Shown one piece after another: positions 1 to 12,072 of a stretch of 64,000 nt of DNA (position 1 is the first letter of the stretch; every line of letters starts with the position of its first letter). Made by a program: the position numbers and the translations under genes. The stretch comes from Climacium dendroides. Lineage: Eukaryota; Streptophyta; Bryopsida; Hypnales; Climaciaceae. The notes under the pieces are model-generated. The model worked only from the letters and a program-made list of their open reading frames with translations. It was not told the origin of the DNA and made no database searches. The stretch is from assembly GCA_950106755.1 (NCBI GenBank), contig OX467089.1, forward strand, positions 17,403,345-17,467,344, written 5' to 3'.

Positions 1-49
1 ACAAAATATTTTGCAAGAACCAGCAATTGTTGTTCGAGATATGAGATGA

Positions 50-357
50 ACTCCTTACTTAATAGAAGATGTTGCCTATTTCATTCACACCTATTTGATG
101 AAGGATTGGAAGGCACCTAATGTTTTGCAAAAGAAAAGGTTTAACAACTCTATGAATTCCGGAAGAGTTGTGATTGAACAAGCATTTGGCACATTGAAGA
201 ATCAATGGAGAATTCTCAAGAATTTAATTTAATTCTAGAGTTGAAAGAGTTGCTAAGGTTACAGTAGCTTGTTATTAGTTACACAAATATTGTGAGATGA
301 TGAACCAACTAGGCCTCATGTGCCTATTGCACATTTGTAAAGGATACACTTGTTGAA
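50..357 (+). pseudogene. PIF/Harbinger transposase (HARBI1-like, DDE_4) C-terminal remnant
   Basis: The + frame from position 50 reads a HARBI1-like transposase C-terminus. It has a Pro-Tyr-Leu block followed by the family signature RVVIEQAFGTLKNQWRIL, which holds the last catalytic acidic residue and the helix after it. The frame stops at 230-232. One base over, it continues as NSRVERVAKVTVACY, a stop, then LHKYCEMMNQ, which matches the usual ACxxLHN ending of these transposases. Such enzymes cut and paste DNA transposons with 3-bp (usually TTA/TAA) target duplications. The 5' part lies outside the window. With a frameshift and stops, this copy is dead. The Myb/SANT-like remnant on the opposite strand just downstream is the usual partner gene of this superfamily. 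The family assignment rests on motifs I recognise by eye. Confidence 0.8.
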
Positions 358-822
358 TTTCAAAAATACAAGATTACATGTGGATAGGAAGTAAGAACAT
401 TCAAAACATCAAGGAGAAATTTTTAGGCAAAAATTGTTCAGGCAATGGATTTTGGAAAGCTCTAACAATGAATAACTACATTTTTTTAAACCTCAAAGAA
501 TATTTCATGCCCGGGCCCCAAACTTCTTTACACTTCTACATTAAAACGTAGATTTCAAAAATTTAATCTTTTTTCACATGTACTAACAAAAAATTTGTAA
601 AGAGCTTGCATTGTCCTTTAAGTGAATGAATCAAAGGGTTGAATTGAAATGCATGTGCACATGTACATGTGATTGAATAGAAAAAATATTTTCTATTCAA
701 TGTAATGGAATTTGGAACAAATCCAACTAAATTCAAATCAAATCAAATCAAATTTTATACAAGATTAAAAAAATTTCAATGCCTTAAACCCCTAAAAGTA
801 GGTCACATATGAGAAGAAACAT
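358..822. other. AT-rich spacer inside the Harbinger remnant
   Basis: No reading frame or repeat is recognised here. It separates the two convergent remnant genes of the Harbinger element. Confidence 0.4.
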
Positions 823-1545
823 CTAATTAAAACTACCTCTAAAGTCCTTGCCCTTCAAAATTTCTACAAATAAAGTTGCCGCATTTTGCAATTGCCCCTT
901 AACCATCACTTCCCTACCTTCTTTCTCACATTCTATAATCTTCTCTGCGATGCCCAACATTATCTTTTCAACCTCCCAAATTCCCTTTGAAAAGTTATTA
1001 ATGGCTGAAGCATTGGTTTCATCTCTTGCACCTAACTTCTTTTTTCTTGCATTCATGTTTACTTGTCCCTCACAACCCGGTTAATTACCTGCTTTTGTGC
1101 GAGGGGACTACATTGTAATAGCACTTGCAATGGGAGGAGTACCAAGTGCATTGCCCTCATCATCCTCAATAACAACTACAACTTCAAAATGTTGTAAATG
1201 AACTCTCTTATCAATACCATGAGGCACACCATGAATTCTAGTAGTACCATTGAAAATTGCATCAAAAAGTTTGTACCATGGAACCCAAGTAGAAAGTGGC
1301 ACTCCAGTTTCTTCTTGCTTGAGCTTCTCCATCTGATATGTGCTCTTTATGGTGGTGTACTTGTCTTGTGTTTGTTGCCAAGTTCATTGAGGCTCTTCTA
1401 GAAACAATGTGTTGAGTTTCATCGCAAAAAACTCCCAATTCACTTGCTTGAAGGGCTTGCGGTTGTATTCCCAATACTTGTTTACACACATGTCCACAAG
1501 ATACCACAGAGTTTCTTCCTTCCACTCCCTCCTCACATTTGAGGT
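823..1545 (-). pseudogene. PIF/Harbinger ORF1-type Myb/SANT-like DNA-binding protein remnant
   Basis: One continuous minus-strand frame of 241 codons runs from 1545 down to 823 and is broken only by three in-frame stops (one TGA, one TAG, one TAA). The N-terminal part has the Myb/SANT-like pattern of trihelix and transposon ORF1 proteins: a WKEETLWYLVDMCVNKY helix, then FKQVNWEFFAMKLN, then TWQQTQDKYTTIKSTYQMEK, then a WVPWYKLFDAIF block. The C-terminal part is charged and helical, as in the tail of plant Myb/SANT-like transposon proteins. In PIF/Harbinger elements this protein binds the ends and helps the transposase. The convergent transposase remnant at 50-357 supports that reading. A domesticated host gene is unlikely because of the stops. 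Confidence 0.72.
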
Positions 1546-1808
1546 ACCATGAGTACTTCTTTCTTTAGTTCCTTGAGAATTATCACCCCCTCATTGTAAA
1601 GCATTAAAGATAGCAACCCTCTTCTTGGTCCCTATGATGTCTACTCAAAACCTAAACCCTAGCTGAATACCTTCAAGAAAAACCAACAAGTTGCACCTAC
1701 ATAAAATACACAAACAAAACCAATTTTGATGCAACAAGAAAAAAGAGGGAGAGAAGGTGGAAGGAAGGAGGCTAAACTCTACTTGCTGTAAAGTTCTTTT
1801 TACGTAAT

Positions 1809-2058
1809 GGCCATATTTGTTAAATTGAGACAAGATGGACATTTTGAGACTTCAACATTATTATTTGAGACCTCTATTTCAACAAATCAAAAATTTATGA
1901 ATATATCAACTTTTATAAAATCAAAGGTTTGTGAATGTATTAACATATTTGAAGTCTCAATTCACCAAAAAATTTAGTATTAAAGACTTATTATCATCTA
2001 AATGTAAAGTCAAAGATAATATGAGATTGCAGATTGTCTCATTTTAACAAATATGGCC
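1809..2058. mobile_element. 250-bp MITE with 25-bp terminal inverted repeats
   Basis: The left end (1809-1833) starts GGCCATATTTGTTAAA. The right end (2034-2058) is its reverse complement, 24 of 25 bases matching. The interior is AT-rich and non-coding. I see no clear target duplication. The GGCC start and the neighbouring Harbinger remnant make a Tourist-like (PIF/Harbinger) MITE possible. Mutator-like is the alternative. Confidence 0.7.
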
Positions 2059-2155
2059 TTGACTTACATGGGTAACTTCCTGTCATAGAAGTTGGACTTC
2101 ACGGTTCATGGGGTCTGCCTGTTTTGGCCTAGATGACCTAAACCCTCCAAACTTA

Positions 2156-2325
2156 CACTAGTAGAAAACACAGAAATTCTGTTGTTTCGGTGACGTTGTT
2201 TTGGTCACCGAACAACAGATTTCTGCTGAAATTTACAGAAATCTGTAAATTTCAGCAGAAATCTGTTGTTCGGTGACCAAAACAACGTCACCAAAACAAC
2301 ATAATTTCTGCGTTTTCTACTAGTG
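2156..2325. mobile_element. CACTA-type foldback MITE, near-perfect 170-bp palindrome
   Basis: The element begins CACTAGTAGAAAA and ends with the reverse complement. The two 85-base halves match with about three internal mismatches plus the centre. It is flanked on both sides by TTA (2153-2155 and 2326-2328), a 3-bp target duplication as expected for the CACTA (En/Spm) superfamily. The transcript would fold into a long hairpin. High arm identity and intact flanks point to a recent insertion. Confidence 0.88.
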
Positions 2326-2579
2326 TTAGCCCTCACATGTGGTCTACACATCCTCTGTCTTATTGCACTTATGCAGCTCTAATATTGTCTACCTCAATTT
2401 GATGACTGCTTGCTTGGGTTCAATGACTACCTATTTGGTTTTGGTGACTAATTAGATCTGGATTTTTTAAATCTTGGACTTCAAAAAAATTGATTCTTGG
2501 AGTCTAAAAAAATACATAAACATACTACATCTTTTCTTAGAGTTGGAAAAAATATATAAACTATATCCCAAAGTAGGAT

Positions 2580-5500
2580 AGAGTAGGATAGTAGTAGAAT
2601 AAAAATAAATGAGTAGAAAGTTAGTGGAAAATTAAAGAGAGAGAAGGGAAAATTGCAAACTCCATAGCCAAATTAAAAGCTCAAAACCAACTAATTGTAG
2701 GGAGCAAAAAAGTGGAGAATAGGAGAAGTGGAGAGAAGTATTTTTGAAGTTGAATTGAAAGAATGAAAAGACAATTTAGAAGTTGAAAAGCTTAAGGCTA
2801 GCATTTGGTAAAGATTAGGAGAAAATCCAATAAAAATATTTTAGACCATTAGAAGTTAGATGATACAATAATTGACTTAGATAGGAAGGTAGGAGGTTGC
2901 AATAGTCATTTATTATTTTGAAGTTTGTAACAATTATTTAATTCCATTCAAAGTCAACCTTTGGAATATAAATAATGGAATAAAATAGTATTAGAAGCAA
3001 AAGGAGGGAGACAAAGAAAAGAAAAGGAGTATAAAGGAAGAGACTTAGAGTGGGTAGAAATTGGTTTTGAATTGCCAAAAAAATTATATTTGAAAAATCT
3101 GTAAAATTTAAGTGGTGAGCAAAATTCCAAAGGAAGAGAAAATGGAGAATGAAGATACATTTGAAGGATTTTTTGATCACCTCATCAATAAAGTAAATGA
3201 AAAGGCAAGTTCCTAAAAATCCAACTTTTTCATTGAATGCCTTAATTAGCACCTTTAAACCTTGGCCAAATGACAAGTTAGAGTTAGACTACTAAATTTG
3301 GCTTTCAATTCAAATTTAGTTTCAAAACCTTATAGAATAGGTCTTGAGTTTTTTTAAAACATAAAATACTTGGAAAATAGACTTAAAACAAGAAAGATAT
3401 TAGCAGATGAGGTTTAGGACTTAAAGTGGATGAGTAGTAGTAAAATTTGTCCAATTGAACCAAGAATGGAAACTTAGGAAGTAGTATAAAATCAAATGTC
3501 AAAAATAAATTTGAAATTTAGTATTGAATTGTAGATTAATAAAGAATAGCAAATGAAGTTTGAAGAAACATTTACCAATCAAACTTCATCCATGCATACC
3601 TTTTACTAGGAAGTTTTAATTTACAAGTGTCTTAGTAATTTGGAAAGATTGTTTTAGATTCTACAAGTAAAAAATACTTAAAATTCTAAAAATAATAAAT
3701 TTATAGAAGTAATTGTGAGGCTTAGAATGAATGAAGTATCAAACTAAATCCCCTAGAAAGTAATCAAGCAAGGAAATTAGGTTTATAATCTGTTACAAAA
3801 AGACTAGAAAATTCCAAAACTTTATCAACCTTTTGAAAACACTATAAAACCTCAAAAATATGAATGGATGAAGTTTACAATAAAGAATGGATGAACTTAG
3901 ATAAAATCCATCCTTCTGGATCCAAATTAGGTTTCTAGAGAGTTAGTTTTGATCTAAACTCCTAGCCAAAATCTTGAACCAAGTTGGAATTAGGAGTCTA
4001 AGTAAAATAATGGATGAATTTTGAAGTACTAATTAGTAGTCAAACTTCATCTGGCTATAACTTTTGTTAGGGGTATTGGAATTTTATGTATCTTATGTTT
4101 TTAGAAATTGCATGAGCTAAAATTGAACTTATTCTTGTTAATTGAGATTGTAAATATTTTTTTAGGAAACCAGAGTGACTTAGTTAATTTAGTCAATTAA
4201 CTAAAAATTGCAATTAAGTTAGGTTTTGTATAATTCCTTTATAAGTTTGTGGCATGTTGGTACTTAGAAAACATTCATTGCTTGGAAGGCAAAATTGACA
4301 ACACCTAGACATTGACATAGCACAAAAAACACATAATGAGCTAGAATTGGGTTGTAAACATTTAATAACTAAAGGTGGGTAAATGAACGCTTACACTTGT
4401 TGTTTGGAAAGTTTCAAGAACTAGTGATCTTGTTTTGACCCCAAAAATTATCTAATGGATTTATAATGTGTCCTCTTTTTTAGGAATTTCCTCATGCTTT
4501 TCAAAATCAACATCTAAGTATTGGTTGAATGTGTAGTCAAATTGCAAAAAATTAAAGGATATGAAGAACAAAAGAGCTTGTAAATCATAGACAATCCATC
4601 CTAGTAGTCATCTACTTCTATCCTAAATTGCTATTAGTCATCTAAAATTGTCCCTTGACTCCTAAAATTCCTTGAAATCAAATTTTGATTTTTGGCTATT
4701 TCTATTAAGTCAAAGAGGTAATAATTTTCTTAAATTACATCAAATACTAAAAAATTTCATTAGTATTCTAAAAATATAAAATTTATTAGATTTTGATTTT
4801 GTATATAAATGTTATAAATTCTTACATATAATAAGCAAACACTCAATTTCTTCCTTGAGGAGCTTTCAAATGTATACATGTAGTTCAAAGTTGTCCAAGG
4901 GTTAAGATTAGGGTATCCTAAAAATTGATTTGGTTTACTATGAGCGTTTATTTATCCCTCCCCTCCTTGGTAAATACACAAGTACGACCAAGTTCTTATT
5001 TCATTTAAGTTTTTGTGCTAAATAGATGCATAGGCGTTGTCCATTGTTCTTTTTAAGCAATGGATCTTTTTCAAGTGCTTAAATGTCATAAACTTGCAAA
5101 AGAACCATCAAAACCTAATCTAATTGAAAATAGTAGCTTAAAACAACAAACTAATTAGACCATTGTGTTTTTTTGGTGAAAGTAGTTATAGTCTAAATTA
5201 AGCAATTTCAAGTTGTAGAAAATTTCACACCATTTTAAAAATATACAATGCATAGAAATTAGACACTCCTACAAGGAGTTTTAGTTGGATGAAGTATAGC
5301 CTCTGTAATAGCTAATCAAACTTCATTCATTTTTTTAAAACCTTTTTTATTTCCAATTGACTTTGAGATTTTGGCACTTATTTTAAGTTAGGAACTTCTA
5401 ATTGAAGTTCAAGTTTTGACCTAGGTTGACAATTTTCAACTACTTTCATCCATTTTTTAGCTTAAACTTCATCCTTTTATTAATCTCTAAAATTTTAAGT

Positions 5501-8500
5501 ATTTTCTAATTTCAAAACTATGATTGGAGTCCTCTAGACCTCTTCTACAAATTTCCATTTCTAATCTCTTCCTTTGATTAGCTTAATGTCCTTAGTCTAT
5601 GTAGAAGCAGATTGATAACTAATTTAAAAATTCAATCTAATTTAGTAATTAATTTGTTTGGAGAGACAATTCAAAAGGCTGCTAATATAATTCCAATTAG
5701 GTCTAAACATCAAAGCACGACATATTCTTCCAAATAGAATATTTGATCATTCCTTACACATGATGCTAATTACAAAATTTATTTTCTCCACTCTTAAAGG
5801 CTACAAAGGATTAGGTTTTTCCTAATTGCACTCTTAAATCTTTTATCTTTTATTTCTTTAGATTTTCTTCAATTTTATCTCCCTCTATTTTTCTCCTTTA
5901 TTTATCTTTTTCCAAATAGCACTCAACTTTAACAGCTACCAGCTTTTGCTTCAAATGGGTCTTCATAGCATACATTTGAATTACTAAATTGATCTTAACT
6001 CCAAAAACACAACATGCTCCAAATTGATTTCCTTTTTATTTTATTTTGGTATTGTATATTTACCATCCGAATTGGATTTGGATCCTTAAGCAATACAAAC
6101 TCCTTAAAAATAATAATCTTCAAAATCAGATTGTTATAAACTCAAGGTTCACTTAATTTCAACTCTCAACATAGAAAATTTAAGGACAATAATCGGACTT
6201 TAAATAATCTAAATTGGATATAAAGATCTCATAACCATATTCCTATTGGATCACCAATTACCACATACAAACTCACAATCAAGAACACGTGACCTTACAA
6301 ATTTTGCTCTCTATGAATTCCAATTGGGCTCAATCATAATTATAATTGCTACTCAACACTGCAATTGACTTGAAAGAACTCTATAGTAACATTCACACAA
6401 CAATCATTTTTTGGCCAATTTCTTTCCAATTAACAACCATTTAGTTATCAAATACATTTACAAACTAATTGACCATACACACAATAACCCAACTCAGCTT
6501 ATACAAGACATACTTAACTTAACACACTCGATTAGACAATTTATTCAATTTCATAGAACAACTCCACACTCAACATGACACAAACTTAAACATGAAAATT
6601 TGATCACATAACACATCAATTAATTTCAAAATAAGTTAATGCAATCAACAAACATGCAATATAAATCCAATTTGACTCTCTAGCACAAGATACAACAACT
6701 CACAACTCAATACATTTATAATTCAATGCGTCCAATTCAATTATCAATATATTTCATTGTATAACTGCTTGCAATTACAGATTTGACTCTATATGCAATC
6801 CAATTAGGTTCCAAAATATTTCTAATTTCAATTGATCTCCAACTACATTATAAAATCAACAATGTTCCTCATCACTCTCCAATTCATCACTCCACACAAC
6901 TCATAATTCTCATCCAATTAACTTTGTTTCTCACTCCAATTCTCACAATTAATAACACACTGTAACTCACACAAACTCAATCACTCACAATTACAAACTC
7001 AATATTGACATAAAAAAAACACAAAAATCAAGAAAGAAACATAGTCAAAACGAGCTAGACTTGCACTGGACATATCCAACAATGGGTACCTTCACAATCA
7101 AAATTCCCAACCTAAAAGGAAAAACAAGTATCCACCAACCGGCATGCCAATTGATTCAACTAACAGCCAACTAAAAAAAAGAGTATACCTAACTTGGAAC
7201 AAACCCTATACATCTCGATATCTTCATATCAAAAGACTAAACCACCAATTTAAAAAACTACTTTCAAAACATGCTAATTACACCCAAAATTGGTAAACCA
7301 TAGTGTCAAAAGAATAAACTAGCCTCATAATTTAGAAAACAGACAAATTTGATTCTTCACTAATTGCTACAGTCTAGTTACTCCTTAATTTTATGTCTTA
7401 GTGTTACTTTTGGCAATGTCTTATTTTTAGATTTTTTATGTTTATTTCTTAAAGAATTTAATTTTAACTATCTGAAATGTTAAAGTACTTCAAATTAGAA
7501 TTGTCTCAATAAAAGTTATTGATAAATAAAATTTGACCGTTGATCATTATTTCAAACTTCATCGGCTAATTACTATTAGCTTAAAACTTTAAACTAACTT
7601 TTAATTCACTCTTAGAATCTAGTACAATTTGACTTTCTAAGTTTCCATTCCTATTCCTTTGGGATGAACTTTGCTAAGTTTCATCCATTCTACCTACCTA
7701 AAGTTATTCATCTATAACTTCCTTGTTTCAACTCTAATTTCTATATATTTTATGTTTTAGGAAACCTTTGAGTTATGTTTAGGATTCTAAGTTCAAACTT
7801 GAATTGAAATTTAATTCTAATGGTTTGACTTAACCTTAGGCCTTGGTTCTAACTAACACTTGCTAATTAAGATAAATTTAAGTGAAAATAGAGGTTTTAG
7901 CACCATATACCTTAGAATATGCTTTATAATACCAGTATTGGAGTGCATTCTTATAGTCCTCCACTTGTACCATATTGTCTTGTAAATTTCAGTAAGTTTT
8001 TGTAGTTGTTACAAATTTTTGCAAAATCAACTTCTAACTAGTTGTTTTTTTAATTTCTTCTTCCAACTCCTCTTTTACTTCTAAGATTATTCTATTCAAT
8101 TATTTGTATTTCAATGGTTGACTTTGATGGAATAAATAACTACTTCAAACTTCAAAATAATAATTGATTTTTAAAGATCTCCTATCTCCTATCCAAGTCA
8201 ATTATTGTCTAATCTATATTCTAATGATTTAAATTGTCTTCCTAGGATTTCCACCTAAAGTGATTGCTTGAACTGAAGTTATTATGAATTTTGGGAGGCA
8301 AAAAGTGCTTCGGACCCATAGCCAATGTTTAGATTCTTTTAATTCCATACTACTTTCCTATTTATTGCTTCTTACTTTCTTGCTCACTATTTTGGAACAT
8401 GTGTCATAAACATAATAGTCCAAACCTTGAAAAGAAAAAAAAAGCACATTCCAAGCTTCATTTGGAAATTTGTTCCAACCTTAGTTGGAAATACTGCACT

Positions 8501-8760
8501 CTATTGATTGATGATGGGGCATTGGTTAGAAATGGGTGCCTTCACCTTAATCCAATCTTTCACTAACTTCCAACTTCAAATCTCTACACTATCTTCTTCC
8601 TTCCTCAATTACTTCACCACTTCCAACTTAGATTTTCACTTCTCTAATTCTATCAACACTTGTTTCTACACTTTTTTTAATTTTTTGTAATGTTTCTTGG
8701 CTATGAAGTTCAAAAAGTTGAACTTCTCTTTCTAATTGCTCCCTACCTCCTTTCTATTCT
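2580..8760. mobile_element. Degraded ~6-kb element with long terminal inverted repeats
   Basis: Blocks on the left reappear inverted on the right in mirrored order: 2865-2878 with 8196-8209, 2949-2959 with 8116-8126, 3356-3368 with 7746-7759, 3465-3477 with 7637-7649, and 3552-3564 with 7551-7563. The coordinate sums are constant (11,074-11,075, then 11,114-11,115), so the arms are colinear over at least 700 bp around an axis near 5,557. Weaker similarity suggests the arms reach about 2,580 and 8,760. No coding sequence survives inside. Long-TIR Mutator-like or foldback elements are the best known match. Two opposed copies of one repeat would also explain it. Confidence 0.6.
3650..7480. other. 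Interior of the long-inverted-repeat element; AT-rich, no gene
   Basis: No frame longer than about 60 codons and no domain is visible. Degenerate AAACTTCATC / GATGAAGTTT words recur. From about 6.2 to 7.0 kb the + strand is strikingly poor in G relative to C. Confidence 0.4.
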
Positions 8761-8869
8761 AATAACTTACAACATAGAGTAGGAGACATGTCTTACTTGT
8801 TCATTCCCAATAATCTTTCTAGCGCTTGAATTTGTTGTGTTTTAAAAAGATCCTTGTAAGAAGAATGGT

Positions 8870-10200
8870 CAGTTGAGCTCACAACTTGTTCAGCGATAAC
8901 AAACAATCCAATAGTTGTTCTCCAGCAGTCTATTCAAAATAGCTTTGATTTTTGTTTGGATTTTTTGGTTCCTTTTGGACCTTTCTACCTTCCCTTCAAT
9001 TTGAATTTTTATCTATAACTAGTTCTAAATTTTTTCTAATTTGAACACCAAGAAATGCCTTCTCAGTGCTAGTTTTTGGACACTAAAAATGAACACTTTG
9101 AGTTTTAAAACTCTAAAATTGACACAAAGCTAAATAACTCATTTGAGTGTATTTTGAATTCTAAATTTTTGAGGACTATTTCAAGGCTATTTGGAGATTT
9201 TTCACTAAGTTTTGAGAAACTCTAACTAGAGTTGATTTGGAGAGTTGTCACTAAATTTTAGAGACTAAACTTTGGGTGTTTCCAACATGTTTTAAAAACT
9301 AAACTTTGTGTGAGATACAAGGGGATTCCAAACTTTGCCACTACTTTTGAGATTTCTCACAAAATTATAACACTTCTAAAACAAGGGGGTTCAAAGCTTT
9401 GCCTTCAAGTGGGTGATTGAGATGTAACCAACAATATTAAAACTTTGAGAAGTCATATATTTACCATGTAATAAGGACACAAAAAAAATTGGAACAAATT
9501 TTCGAACAACATACAATAATCCCAATCTGTTAGTACAATAAAACACATTGGTACAAAACATGTTAGTGCAAACTTAACTTTACAAACCACTAAAAGACCT
9601 TTTAAGTAGCATCGCCAAGCCGACGGTACTATTTTGTGAGCAAGTGAGTATGAGCCTATGAACGATGAACAAGGATTATATGAGCATTGAGCTCAAAAAT
9701 TTTAAAAAGCATTAGAAAACTCAACATCTTATTTATTTATAAAAAGAGTATACCTAAAAACTTGGTCAAAATTTATTACTTTTAATAAATTTTAGTATCT
9801 ATTACTATGGATCTATTACTATAGACCTATTACCATGGTAATGTAGAATTCAGATGAAAATTCCAATTTTCAATATTGTCTAGAATATTAGAAGTATACA
9901 TTACAAAGATGAAGAATTCAATTGATGTAAAAGATGAATGGACATGGAAATAAAGTTGCACAAAATATTCTATTAAATTATAATATTTATTCTAAAAAAT
10001 AATTAATGCTTTTGAAGCAAAATGTATAACTTGAGTTTGAAGTCTTTCAAATTAGGATAGAAACACGTAGTTCACCATTTTTACATTTGGCCATATAAAA
10101 TTGTATTTACTAATTGTATGGGAAAATTCATCTCACCACCAATAAAGAAGGGGATAGATTGCCTTGAGGAAAATTCCATCCACCCACACCTAAAAAAAAT
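8870..10200. other. AT-rich intergenic DNA, nothing recognised
   Basis: Only short, degenerate direct repeats are visible, such as the CTATTAC(T/C)ATGG-like words near 9,795-9,845. There is no coding signature. Confidence 0.4.
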
Positions 10201-10209
10201 TATTTTTTA

Positions 10210-11215
10210 TTTTTTTAGATGTTTTGGGATCCTTTCAACGCCAAGAGGTCCCAAACAACATCATAAAAATCTCAATGAAACAACCTCATTCCATTTCAAA
10301 ACAATCTCAAGTACCAATTTTTTTTTAATTTTTTAAATCTAACAAAGTTCAACAAGTAGCAAAGTAGGATGACAAGTGCTCGATCCTCCTCTCGACACCA
10401 AGAGGTCCCAAGCAACAAGAGGGCAATGAATTAATAATCAACCAAACAACCATCACATCAATATGGAAGACTTGGATCCCCCTAATAGGTCTTACAAGAG
10501 GACAATGATCAACTAATCAACAATTTGGTATAATTAAGCTCATTCTTTACAAAAACAATCTCTATTAATAAAATATTTTCTTCCAAAATCTTAACAAGTA
10601 TGATTACTAGCACATCAAAATAGAGGTGCAAGTATCCCCATTGGTTCCAAGAAGACCCATGCTGCTACAAAATAGTGATCAACAAAAATGAAATTTGATG
10701 CAACTAAGCTCTTTCTACATATAATGAAATCCTATCAACAATTTTTTTCCCTAAAATTTCAACAAACCCACCAACTTGCAGATCAAGAGGGAAATGCTTG
10801 TACCGCCTCATTATCCCAAAGAGGACCCATAATGTTACAAGATAATGAGTAACCAAAATAAAATTTAGCATTACAAGGATCATTAGATATCAAAGTAATT
10901 CTTATCAACGATTTTTTTTTCTAAAATCTAAACAAATCCAACAATAGCACATCAAGAGAAAATTATATTACCCTTTTATTGGTGTCAAGAAAACCCACAC
11001 TACAACAAGACAATAATCAACCAAAATGAAATTTAGTTTGACAAAGCTCTTTTCATATAGAATCAATCCCTCTTCACCAAATTGTCTTTTCTAAATTCTG
11101 ATAAAATTTACCAATCCACACATCAAGATTGAAGGGTTAGTTCCCTCCATTGTCCTCAAAAGTTCCTAAGCCATGAGAAAATGTTGATCAACATCTAATT
11201 TCCTACAACTTCCAT
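10210..11215. repeat. Diverged tandem array, ~168-bp period
   Basis: A landmark resembling CCAAGAGGTCCC recurs at about 10241, 10398, 10481, 10647, 10816, 10985 and 11153. The spacings are about 157, 83, 166, 169, 169 and 168, with one shortened unit. Other landmarks repeat in phase: CACATCAAGAG, AATGAAATTTG and AAGCTCTTT. The units are strongly diverged. The period is close to that of many plant satellites, but only about six units are present. Confidence 0.72.
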
Positions 11216-11956
11216 TTATTGATAAAATGAAAAAAGATTACTTCAATACTTCAATAGTCTTGTAATTCTCTAGTATTCTAAAATCTATGGTCATAGGTCC
11301 TACTATCCACAATCATAGATCTTCAATCAAAAAAATTGTATGTTCACAAGCTTACAGAATAGCAACCCTCATCGCTAAGGTACAAAGGAGGTTAACTCTA
11401 GGATTAGTACCCTTCATCGTTCCACATAAGAAAGCATGACCTCTATTAATGTCTTTAAGCTTTGCATGTGAGAAGATTCAAGTAACATCAACCAAGTGGC
11501 CATTGTATGAAGTCTTGGCTTAGAATTAAAATATCACCACAATAGATCAACAGCTTGTACAATATTTGACAATTCTGGACCATTTGGATTAAGTTGTTGT
11601 TCTATAATAAAATACTTCATTCAAGGGGGCACTTTGTATGGAGGTTTGTACATCACATGTAGATAGGGTTTTATTTTGGGGGGTATTTTAATGACATGAA
11701 CAATTAAACGGTCCCTATTATTATCTAATTTTTCTAATTCATGGTATTTCATATCCCCCTACAATTGCTTTGAATTCTAAAGGAGAGGCAGTTTTTGTCA
11801 TGAGAAAAAAAATAAAGTGAAAAAGGCAAACACAAAGATATATGACCAAAAAAATATGGACTACAAACATAACATTCACTTAACACAATTTGAAGCACTT
11901 AACATACATTGTTGTCTTATTCCTACTGTAAAGCATACAACACACATAAAACAAGT
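11216..11956. other. Intergenic DNA, nothing recognised
   Basis: No reading frame with domain-like content. A polypurine-type AAGGGGGCACT near 11,623 could be retroelement debris but has no supporting context. Confidence 0.3.
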
Positions 11957-12072
11957 AAAGAAGGGCAACAAAAAAGGATCCTCAAATTATAAACCGAAAT
12001 AAATAAAGAAGGGCAACAAATAAGAATCTTCAAATCATAAACCAAAATAAGCAAAGAAGGGCAACAAAATAG
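11957..12072. repeat. 48-bp tandem repeat, 2.4 copies
   Basis: AAAGAAGGGCAACAAA begins at 11957, 12005 and 12053, an exact 48-bp period, with about 85-90 percent similarity between the full units. It is non-coding. Confidence 0.85.

Noticed and set aside
1620..1670. AAACCTAAACCCTAG, telomere-like
   Set aside because: A single degenerate copy with no array of the plant telomere repeat.
2938..3276. 112-codon minus-strand frame rich in Phe/Leu, resembling a membrane protein
   Set aside because: It lies in the AT-rich arm of the long inverted repeat. Its hydrophobicity follows from T-rich codons and the mirrored arm does not keep the frame.
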